Source of the DNA: an uncultured Prevotella sp.
Lineage (GTDB): Bacteria > Bacteroidota > Bacteroidia > Bacteroidales > Bacteroidaceae
DNA length: 64,000 bases
Reading direction: 5' to 3'
Assembly: GCA_946548085.1 (NCBI GenBank)
Contig: CAMNPN010000030.1
Coordinates: 1 to 64,000, forward strand
Positions within the stretch are counted from its first letter, which is position 1; every line of letters begins with the position of its first letter. Positions 45,528 to 54,800 of this stretch are shown here, piece by piece. The position numbers and the translations under genes are program-made. Below the pieces are notes generated by a model. That model worked only from the letters and a program-made list of their open reading frames with translations. It made no database searches and was not told where the DNA came from.

Positions 45528-47195
45528 ATGAAAAAGATAGGTAATAAGACTGCGTGGTTATCAACGTTTCTATTGACCCTTGCATCTCTATTCACAGCCT
45601 GCTCATCGGACGATGTCGCAGAACAGGGCGGGGGACGGCCTGCACAGGGAATGGCGAAGGTGACGCTTCGCATCGCGACAGACAATGCCGATGGCGGCAA
45701 GGCCTCGACACGAGCCTGGCAAGATGCTAATAATGCCAAGACCGACCGTACGGAGATGATGTATTCGTGGCATGTGGTTTTGGTGGATGCCTCCAATAAA
45801 GTGGTATTTAAGAAATCGCGAGCAGAAGTCGATGAAGGTAATGCCGAGATAGATGTTGTAGAAAATAATCTGGAATTGGCCGCTGGCACTTATACCGCTT
45901 ATAGTTTCGCAAATGTTGATGACGGAAGTCTGCCCGATGCGAATATCTCTGTCGGCGGCACATTGTCACCAACAACAATGACCGATGCCACTTTCACGGT
46001 AAACGGCAACGGTTTCATCCCGTCGGCTGACAATGGTATCCCCATGAGCAACAAGCAGACGCTGACCATCGCTCCTGGTGATACAGAGAAAGACCTCATC
46101 GTCGTCCGTATGCTGGCGAAGATTACTCTGTCGGTAAAGAACGGGACAGGTGCAGAGCAGTACATCAAGTATGCTACCATCAGTAACGTGACGGCCAATG
46201 TGGCTAACAACTTGAAGCTGCTGCCTACGCTCACTTATAAGGACGACATGGAAGCACACCATGCCGACATACGGCCTAACCTCAACGGTACACCAAAAAC
46301 CGTTGAATTGGCTATTCCCAACTTGGCTACGACAGAGGCTTTGGCAAACGATGCCACACGTGAAGTGACGTTCTACATCAACGAGTGTAAGACAGGTACT
46401 GACTTCAACCTGACCATCGGCTTAGGCGATGAGACCAATACAAAAGAGTATCGCTATGCACTGATAGATGATGAAGAAAATACTGATGAGGATCATGGCA
46501 AATGGGACTATATCGCCCGCAATGACTATCGCGTAATCCCTATTGTGTTAGATGACTATCGCTTCGAAATCATCCCCTACGACTTCCCACCCATCGGTGT
46601 CTATCCAGTCAGCGTAAGCGAGATAGATAACGTGAACCATATCTATAACTTTACTTTCCACGACTACGGCCATTTCCATCTGTTGCCGAAGGTGACGAAG
46701 GGAACATCTACACAAGTGAAATATAATGTGGGAACAGGTGACTATTGGACTCTTGACACGGATTTTGCTGGCTCCTGGAATACCGCTGCCACCAAGGGCG
46801 GGACATGGCTTGACGATACAGGAATAACCAGCAACGGATTCTATCGCAATGAGACAGCCACTGCCGACGCCGATGAGGCCGGCGGAGTCCCTGTATGGTA
46901 TGCCAATACGTCATCGCCCCAGTGGGATCCTGCTGGAGGTTCAGACTATCAGCCGTTCATCTTTGGTTACATTGCCGATCCAGGCGAAGCGTTAGCCGCA
47001 GACAAGAAGATCTATCACGAGATGAAGATAAAACTTTATGTCGGTGGTGCCTATCGCCGAGATATGATCTATCGGTTTTATATGACCCTTTCGAAGGATC
47101 AGATGAGTTACTCAAGAGGTGATGTTACCCCTGGAGGGTCACGAGGTCTGGGCGTGGAACGTCCGCGGCTGCCGCATAACCATATCTGGAAATAA
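45528..47195 (+). CDS. Fimbrillin-like lipoprotein, copy 2 of the duplicated unit
   Basis: The 555-residue precursor has lipobox LFTAC (Cys25). It is a paralogue of the gene at 32979 along most of its length (VTLRIATDNADGGKA, STRAWQDANN, NGIPMSNKQTLT, KDLIVVRMLAKI, YIARNDYRVIPI). The C-terminal third differs and is longer, ending in a Gly/Arg/Pro-rich tail (SRGLGVERPRLPHNHIW). The ATG at 45528 is used because an in-frame TTG at 45471 lies in the promoter box. Role unknown; like its paralogue it precedes the palindromic element, a cargo slot and a giant secreted protein. Confidence 0.7.
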   Translation: MKKIGNKTAWLSTFLLTLASLFTACSSDDVAEQGGGRPAQGMAKVTLRIATDNADGGKASTRAWQDANNAKTDRTEMMYSWHVVLVDASNKVVFKKSRAEVDEGNAEIDVVENNLELAAGTYTAYSFANVDDGSLPDANISVGGTLSPTTMTDATFTVNGNGFIPSADNGIPMSNKQTLTIAPGDTEKDLIVVRMLAKITLSVKNGTGAEQYIKYATISNVTANVANNLKLLPTLTYKDDMEAHHADIRPNLNGTPKTVELAIPNLATTEALANDATREVTFYINECKTGTDFNLTIGLGDETNTKEYRYALIDDEENTDEDHGKWDYIARNDYRVIPIVLDDYRFEIIPYDFPPIGVYPVSVSEIDNVNHIYNFTFHDYGHFHLLPKVTKGTSTQVKYNVGTGDYWTLDTDFAGSWNTAATKGGTWLDDTGITSNGFYRNETATADADEAGGVPVWYANTSSPQWDPAGGSDYQPFIFGYIADPGEALAADKKIYHEMKIKLYVGGAYRRDMIYRFYMTLSKDQMSYSRGDVTPGGSRGLGVERPRLPHNHIWK

Positions 47196-47205
47196 GTTCT
47201 GCAAT

Positions 47206-47240
47206 TCCTCCGCCAGCCATCTGGCGGAGGGTTGTTATAG
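47206..47240 (+). terminator. Terminator after the second fimbrillin-like gene
   Basis: CCTCCGCCAG and CTGGCGGAGG form a strong stem around CCAT, with GGTTGTTAT behind it, 11 bp after the stop. Confidence 0.65.
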
Positions 47241-47274
47241 ATAGCGGCCTCTGAGTCTCCGCCTCTAAAAACGC

Positions 47275-47355
47275 AACGCTCGGAAGAGCCTGAAAGCAAG
47301 CTTTCGCTCTTCACTCGCTTACAGCGTTCTTTGACTTACTGACGCACAATCCAGT
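47275..47355. repeat. Palindromic ~80-bp element, copy 2
   Basis: The same element as 34491-34568: AACGCTCGGAAGAGC, a TGAAAGCAAGCTTTC centre, CACTCGCTTA, AGCGTT and a GCACAATCCAGT end. The centre carries compensating changes that keep the palindrome. Confidence 0.85.
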
Positions 47356-47432
47356 CCCCCTCTGACTGGGGCCGACCATCAGTCCCCCTCCTACAGGAGG
47401 GGTTAGGGGAGGTCATAATAGGGGAGGTCACT
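47352..47432. repeat. CCCCCTC/GAGGGG low-complexity repeat
   Basis: Two CAGTCCCCCTC starts are followed by CCTACAGGAGGGG and two GGGGAGGTCA units. Similar pyrimidine/purine blocks are frequent between genes in Bacteroidetes. With the preceding palindrome it fills the 332-bp gap before the next gene. Confidence 0.6.
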
Positions 47433-47491
47433 GCCTTATCCCTCTCCCGAATATTTCTCTCAAAACATTTGGAAGTTTCAGACTTTCTTCG

Positions 47492-47499
47492 TATCTTTG
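47492..47499 (+). promoter_or_regulatory. -7 box TATCTTTG for the small ORF/DUF2335 pair
   Basis: A perfect TAnnTTTG match 28 bp before the ATG at 47528. Confidence 0.7.
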
Positions 47500-47527
47500 C
47501 GGCGTGAAACTTTAATTTGTACTGATT

Positions 47528-47680
47528 ATGGATACAATGATAAAAGGAATATTGTATTTCTTCGGTTTAGGAAAGAATCCGATAGAATGGGAACCGAAAG
47601 ATGACTATCAGGCTTTAATGTCTGATTGGGAAAACATAGGCCGTGATTTCCAAAATGCCCTTGCAAATTATGGAAAATAA
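47528..47680 (+). CDS. 50-residue protein overlapping the DUF2335 gene
   Basis: This small gene runs from the ATG at 47528, 28 bp after a perfect promoter box, to the TAA at 47678-47680. Its sequence has normal composition: a hydrophobic start (MDTMIKGILYFFGLG) and an acidic, aromatic rest (NPIEWEPKDDYQALMSDW). Its end overlaps the DUF2335 start by 11 bp, so the two are translationally coupled. I do not know the family. It could be a small membrane-associated partner, or one half of a two-gene toxin/antitoxin- or defence-like pair. Confidence 0.6.
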   Translation: MDTMIKGILYFFGLGKNPIEWEPKDDYQALMSDWENIGRDFQNALANYGK

Positions 47681-48041
47681 AGAGACTCAAGCTCAAATAA
47701 CTGCTGTATCTGCTTATTCAGGACCGCTTCCCCCACCAGAGGCACTTATCAAATATAATGAAGCCTCTCCAGGAGCAGCTGATCGTATAATCTTGATGGC
47801 TGAGAAAGAAATGGAGCATCGTCACAAGAATGAGGATAAAATTCTTGTCGACAGAATAAGGCTATCTTACATCTCCATTATCCTATCTTTTGTATCCGTA
47901 GTGATACTGTCTGTTCTAGTAGGATATGGCTTATATCTTGGAGCAGATGGAGTGGCTGTAGGTGCAGCGATAGGTGCTATAGCGTCTGTTGCAGGCTTGT
48001 TCATCTATGCCAAGGTTCGACAGAACAAAAAAGAAGAATAA
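47670..48041 (+). CDS. DUF2335 membrane protein
   Basis: The 123-residue protein has an N-terminal helix with the family pattern SPGAADRIILMAEKEMEHRH (residues about 33-52), which matches PF10097 (DUF2335), then a charged stretch. Two transmembrane helices follow (about 70-92 and 96-114; ILSFVSVVILSVLVGYGLYL, AIGAIASVAGLFIYA) and a basic tail. DUF2335 proteins are found in bacteria and prophages, without an established function. It starts within the end of the 50-residue gene and shares its promoter. Within the duplicated unit this pair stands where the other copy has Fic. Confidence 0.75.
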   Translation: MENKETQAQITAVSAYSGPLPPPEALIKYNEASPGAADRIILMAEKEMEHRHKNEDKILVDRIRLSYISIILSFVSVVILSVLVGYGLYLGADGVAVGAAIGAIASVAGLFIYAKVRQNKKEE

Positions 48042-48057
48042 TATAGTTTTTTACTCT

Positions 48058-48135
48058 GGATTGTGTATCTGGAAACGACAACGTTTCCCCGTCGGCCCGT
48101 GCGGCTGGCGGGGATTCTTATATATAAATTTAAGG
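48058..48135 (+). promoter_or_regulatory. Conserved hairpin leader before the truncated giant gene
   Basis: GGATTGTGTATCT, then CGACAA, then a GC-rich hairpin (CCCCGTCGGCCC and GGCTGGCGGGG) and ATTCTTATATATAAATTTAA. Order and spacing match the leader at 35819-35892. Confidence 0.6.
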
Positions 48136-48180
48136 TATAGAAACAGAAGGAAAAATAATATAAAAACGAAAGACAAGACA

Positions 48181-48693
48181 ATGAAAGTGATGACAAACCA
48201 GATGGAAGCCCGCGGGCTCCAGAGTCGCACGGAAGTTAGACAGACAGTGGCGCAAATGGCTGCGCCGAACTTTAAAGACAGTGCCCCGAAGGATTCTCCA
48301 GGGCAGGTTATGATTTTCCCCCAGGCAAACTCCTACTTTGCTCCGGGCAAACTGGGACTTTGCTCCGTGCAAACTCGTACTTTGCTCCGAGCAAAGTCTC
48401 GCTTTGCTTCCGGCAAGCTCCTCGCCCGAAGGGCTGCCATGCTCCTCATCCTGATGATCGGGATGATAAGCAGTGCGTGGGGACAGATTTATCATAAAGG
48501 TCTTAAGGTTTATTCTGATTCTGAACCAGTGGGATTTTCTGTTAATTGGGCTGAGATAAAAACAGATTTAGGATTATCTGATTATTCCACTTTGAATACC
48601 AATGGCTATATTGGGTGGTACGTTCTTGATAAGAACAATAACGTTATTTCAGGTCCTTTTCCTTATTTCCTCCATAAGATTCTGATGATTTAA
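48181..48693 (+). pseudogene. Truncated N-terminal piece of a third giant surface protein
   Basis: A 170-residue frame from the ATG at 48181 has a long pre-signal region (about 75 residues), a hydrophobic core (AAMLLILMIGMISSAWGQ) and then about 60 residues. The latter contain YIGWYVLDKNNNVI, the same motif that starts the repeated modules of giant protein 2. The frame ends in a short unlikely tail (PYFLHKILMI) with no continuation in other frames before giant gene 2. The long leader in front of it is like the one before giant gene 1, so a full giant gene probably stood here. It may still be expressed as a short secreted protein. Confidence 0.5.
48324..48419. repeat. Tandem mini-hairpins in the pre-signal region
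   Basis: About 22-bp units, each with a TTTGCTCCGGGCAAA-type palindrome whose centre varies (TCCGG, TCCGT, TCCGA, TTCCGG), repeat three to four times. They encode the pre-signal sequence in frame. Confidence 0.75.
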
Positions 48694-48778
48694 CGGCTTT
48701 AATCGTAAAGTAACGTTAAATTTTTGCCTTATTTCTCATTTCGTTGGCAAAAGGCTTGGCGCATTAACTTAATTTGAT

Positions 48779-48786
48779 TAAATTTG
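48779..48786 (+). promoter_or_regulatory. -7 box TAAATTTG for giant gene 2
   Basis: A TAnnTTTG match 48 bp before the ATG at 48835. The 141-bp gap upstream also has a TTTTGCC/GGCAAAA hairpin. Confidence 0.55.
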
Positions 48787-48834
48787 TACTTCAAATTAAC
48801 GTTCATTACAATAACCAAAAAATTTCATATAGCT

Positions 48835-51800
48835 ATGATGAATCTAAGGTCATTGGTGACATCTGAATCAACCACGCAAAACCGTTCTGGACATGGAATC
48901 ATTCGCAAGGGAAGAGTAGCCTCCTCCCGCCGTTTCATTGCCCATCCCAGTCACCGGCTCTCCGCCAGTCTCAGTCACTGGCTTTCCGTCAGCCGCCTCG
49001 TTCTGACGCTGGCCGTCCTCCTCGCAGGGGGTAATGCCGCGTGGGGAGATGAAGTTGAACTGTGGTCAAATTCTACAGGTGCTCAGCAAGTAGAATTAAG
49101 CAGTGCGACAATTACGGCAAATTGGCCTTCATCCATTGAAAGTAATTCAAGTTTAAGAATTTATACCCAAGATAATGGCTTTCAATATATTGCTACAGCA
49201 TGGAATAAGTCAAGCCCTTTTTTTGAAAACAGTTGGAATCTTCAAGCTGGTAATTATTATAATTCCGATGAATCTTGTTATGACATTCCTTTCTCCGCTT
49301 GTGTTAGTAATGTCGTCGATTTACTTAAAAATACTGGTTTCGTTGTTCAAATAGCCGGATGGGGTACTCAGTTAATAACAAAAATATCAGTTTACACTCC
49401 TTCTGCCGTCGTTGACCCCTTCCTTAATACCGCTAAGAGTGGAGTCGTTCCTGGTTCTGGCTCTGCAGAAAAGAATAAGACTACGGATGCATACGGTGAC
49501 TTTACGCTCTCTGCTGCTAATAGCGTGACTGACTTTACTAATATAACAAATGTAAAGTATGCCCGTATCTATGTGACAGATGCCAGCGGTAAAAAGCTTG
49601 ATTATGATACTAAGGCCGATGGCTCAAATAATCTATTAGAAGTAACAGGAGGTCAGGCTGCTGGAAACTCTAAAAAGAATGGGCTCTATGTTTATAATGG
49701 TGGTTCAAACCTTGTTCTCTCTGGCATCACAGTGAAACTGAATGCTGGAGTTGGTAATCTGAAGAAGTATAAGGTTGTTGCTTTACTCTCTGCGGATGCT
49801 TCTGCCAATGCAACAGGTAATACTGTTAATGTGGAACCACAGTGGGATTATGAGTACACCTATACATTTACTTATCCCGTTGAGGAAAGAATCGTGTATG
49901 TTCCGGCAGAACTGAATTCTACTTCTGAATTTACGGGTGATTATGTGGCATTGAAGTATTTCACGGAAACACTCGACTTTTTTGGTATCCCAGCCAACAC
50001 CGATAGTTATGCCCGTGCTGGAGGTATGAATGGCAATTGGTTTGCCCGTTGGTATGTACGTCATAAAGATGGTACACCGCAAACGCTTGGAAGTGGCCTT
50101 GAACAGCATGCCACAGAATGGAGAGGCTCTATGAGTTACGCAAATAATAAATTTGAAGCTCAGACTGGCAATGGTGTTCATTTTTCTGGGACAAGTGTCT
50201 ATAATGGCTCGTTCTCGGAGGGAAATAATCAACAGTGGGCTATTGCTGGTATGTTGGGCTATTTCGTGGTCTATCGCCCCTCTTCGGTGACAGACTTCAG
50301 CAATTATGAGGTAGTGTTTGAAACCACTGATGAGTGCGATAGTGAAGACCCGATTATCAAATTGCGCTATATATTTAAGTTTACCCCTCCCATCATTTTT
50401 GAATACGATGGTGAGATAGCCAATAAGTCGGCCATCAAGCAGACTTTGGATGCGCGCAACTCTACTTCGGTGATAATCGACTGGACAGACAGTGAGAAAA
50501 CAACAGATGCCATGACGACGACAGGCGCGTTGTATGGTCGTTTCTTCGTGGTCGATGAGAATGGCGATGCCGTTGACCCGACATCGGATGTCCATAAACT
50601 GACTGTTTCAGGGGGAACACTCTGCGAGAAAAAAGCAAGCGGCTATTATATCTATAATAACGGTGAAGGGATAACAATTCCCACCGTCACATTGTCATCG
50701 ACAGATGCTATCACGAAGTATCAGGTGAAATGCTGGTTTGCCACAGCTACTACGGGTGTGGCTTTTGACGATGTCATAACAACAAAGATGACAGAGGAAC
50801 CTGATATAACGAACGAATATACCTATAGTTCCAGGAAACCTGACCCAACGACGAAGATGATTGATAGGGAAATGAACTGGAGCAAGGTGTCGATGAGGGC
50901 TGATGCCTCGACAACGGATCCCTCGACAGACTGGGATACGACGTGGGATGAACTGTCGTTAGGCCAGTATGTGAAATGGTATGTGGTTGATGGTACTACC
51001 GTTCTGCCTCTTGAGTTGGGAACAGAGCGTAAGTCGGGTACCTGGGTGATGAAGGCTGACAACTATACCGTGGCAGATAATGTTGCTGTCCTGACGGGCG
51101 AAAAGCCTTTTGACAGTTGGAACGCTGCATGGGGCAGGCCCCATATTTATGCACCAGAAGGTAAGAAGTATGATGAAGTTAAGAACTGTAAGGTCATCTG
51201 CGAGGTGTGTGAGGAAGCCAGTGCGACGGCAACGCCAAACGTCCGCTACACCTTCTCTATTATAAAAGGATTCGAAGCAGAAAATATTAATGCCGTAGAG
51301 ACCATAGAGGTGAATACGCTCTATGATGACGTCAATCGTCAGGTGTCGCCAGTGCTTTTCGGCAATCTGGATGATCTTAATGCCAAACTTGGTGATAATG
51401 CCTCGAAGTTGACAGGCGAGAATACCTATGCCCGCTGGTATATCACAGACGAAAACGATGACAGACTTACAGATTTGACGGATTGGACCTTCACCAACAC
51501 TGCCTATACAGCGATAGGGGAGTATGGCTGGTATCGAACACCCCTCGGCACAACTGTCGATGCTTCTCTCGACCCGACCATCACGCTGCCCGTTGGCTAT
51601 GACTATAAGAACTGCCGTGTGGTTTGTGTAGTCACTACTGATAAGACTGGCATCAACATGCCTACCAATGAGCCTGAGGATATGGAGGTGAAATATGTAT
51701 TCATTCCATACGTTCTTGATCCGGATAACTTCAAGTTCGTTCACTATCGTGGCGTTAATAATGAAGATTATGTCACGATGGGCTCTGACGTCGTGAGAAG

Positions 51801-54800
51801 TTATGAGCCGAATGGCGAAACGGTGTTTATGACTGGCAGTGGCATCCGCCAGAGTGTTCACACCGTGGAGTATGATATCTATGTGAAGGAAGACGGTATG
51901 GCCCTGCTTGAACTCCCGTTCCAGGATGCGTGGACAGGAGGAAACAGTAATGAACCGCGAGAGTATATCCGCTGGTATAACTGGAATACCGACTATGCTG
52001 TAGATGGATTGACGGAAGGAAGATTGGCTCCTCTAAACACCACTCCAGACATAAACTCTACGACACCTGAGCACGCCTTGTTGAAAGACCGCATGGTGGA
52101 TAATGGCCGTTCACGTGGTCTTATGGCTTGGTTCCTTGACCGAGAAGGATATGCTAACCATACCGTGGATTCTGAACATCTATTTGGTGGTGGTGATAGT
52201 TATCATTCAGAATGGTTTATCACGCCGAATAAGACTAATGTGTCGGTTACTAAGTTCTTCCGTCCGGACGACACAAGTTGGACTCAGACAGATGTGGCTT
52301 GCGACGTGAGCCGCTACCGTGATGGCATGAATACGACGACATACGATTTGGAGCATGAGCCAACCCTTTCTGTCCGCTATATCTGGCATATCCATCCGGC
52401 AGAAGAGATAGCAGATAAGATTAAGAATTCATTAACTGTGAAAGACGACGGTCTTCATCCGCTTGAGGATGGGGGCGTCATCTCGCTCGGACTGAAAGGC
52501 GGTCAGGCTATGGCTAATCTGCATACAGAACTTCAGGATATCGATGACTATTATTTCTATGGTTATGATGAGTCCGCCAAGACTTGGGGGGCAACGATGT
52601 ATCGTGCTGAGAACCTGATGTGGCGCGTCTATACGCCGGATATGCAGTATTATCATGATTTCTATGCAAGTGATATTAAGTTCCTTGATAAAAATACGAA
52701 TTCTGGATATGATCATGATATACAAACTTATACGAATCGCAAGGTATATACAGAGGCTGAATTGGCTGACGACCCCGTCGCCAAACAGTTGGCTATAGAG
52801 TATCCTACAGGTATGTACACCCGCTTCTTTAAGTTTGTGGTCGGGGAATACAGCAGCGAAAAGGAAAATGTGTTTAAGCGTGCCATCAATCCTGATATAT
52901 ATTGGCTGAGTGAGGTCGAATTCACGCCAGTCAATGGTGGTGCAAAAAAGAAATATTCGTTTGTGAGCGGCGAGGTGGTGCCCATCTTTGCCTATGTCAC
53001 TAATAAAGACAATTCGGCGAAGGCTCCAGTGCTGCGTTCAGACATCAAGCTTGAAGAGGGATCTCAGCCAGTGCTGTTCGGTGATTTGAAGACAAATAAC
53101 AAATACAAGGAGAGAAATCAGGAGTGGCTGGAAAATAATATGAAACATGTGGGTACCATTACCTTCGACCCGCCGACTGGTGTTTCTAAATATGGCTTCA
53201 CTGAGGTCAGTCTGCCTGATGGCAATTTTAATACTCCTACGAACCCAGTAGATAATATGTATAATAGGACTCTGCCCACAGGGGCTGGCCGCTATGGTTT
53301 CTGCTATCCGCAACTGCGCAAACAGTCACAGGTGTTTACCTATGCTGGTATCACGCCGTTCCATGGTGAGTACGGACTGTTTAAGACTAAGGGCGGTCAA
53401 GCGTTTGATGATGGCACAAAGGATCAGAAGAAGGTCGGCTCTGGTGAGACGGAGACTTATTACTGCTGGTATGAGAATGGCGTTTTGAATGATAGGACTT
53501 ATGTTGAAACCAATGGTGCCAAGAGCGGTTATTTCCTCTATATCGATGCCTCGGACGAGTCGCGTGCCATCACGAGTATTCCCTTTGAGGCTGACCTTTG
53601 TGCAGGGTCTTCCATCGTGGTTACGGCTGCTGTGGCTAATATGACGGGCTACACCTATTTTAACGGAGGTGATGATAAACTTGCCGCTTCACCCCAGGTG
53701 CTGTTCAAACTTTATGGCGTATCTACTTCTGGTCAGAAAAAGTTGCTGGAGTCGTTCACCTCTGGTGACTTCAACTCCGTAGGTGCAACCCAACGAGTAG
53801 AATGGTATCAAGTATATGCTAAGGCAGTGCTGAGTGGCGATGTCGCAGATTCCTATACGAACTACGAATTGGAGGTTAGTAACTACTGCGACAATACCGA
53901 TGGTGCCGACTATGCGATTGACGATGTGCGTGTCTATACCCAGTCGACCAAGGTGCTGGCCGTGGTAACCAACAACCTTTGTGATAATCGTGATGTATCC
54001 AAACTGAAGATTACACTGAATGCCGACGATGTGCTCAGACAACTTGGCAATCCTTCCAGTACACCAGGCAAGAACCTGTTCTATCGTATCTTTAAACGTT
54101 CTGATGATGACAACCATACCATCCGCGAACTTGAGGCCATGAAGGGTGCAAACTTCTATTCTGACGGTGCCAACGGTGATGCCTATGGCGTTGTGTCATT
54201 TGATTATAATAGTAGCACAGATTATCCTCCGGAATTGCCTACTGGAGTTACATCAGGATTCTATAAGGTCGGTGAGACGCTCTACTTCCAACTGGACGAA
54301 CGCGAGTTCCCATTGGCGGCAGCCCAGAAATATTTCGTTTCTGTCTACTCTGTCAGGGCTGAACGTCCTGGTCATACCGAATCTGAGACTGAACAGGCTA
54401 CTGGCTGGGGATGCCCATATGTTGGAAACGAATGTACTATCTATAGTAATGACTTCATACCTAAAAGAATGTTCCTTGCCTTGAAAGAAGGCGATGCAGT
54501 TACAGACGGACATATCAGTGTGAGTTGCACCACGGCAGGCGGAACTGATGAGCATAATTATACGCTTGTGCTGAAGGTGCCCAATGTCTATGGTGGTGTG
54601 GATGACTATGAAGGTATGATTCATTACGATTTCTTCAAGGGTACAAGAGAAGAGTTCCTGGCAGCGGAAGAAGGTGGTGTAACTTTACACGAAGCCCTGG
54701 AATCTTTCCGTACAAGTTATTCAACTGGTGACTATACAGCTTCCACTCTGCCAGGTGATGCGCCACAAGTGATAAAAACGTATGTGACCAACGGAAAGCT

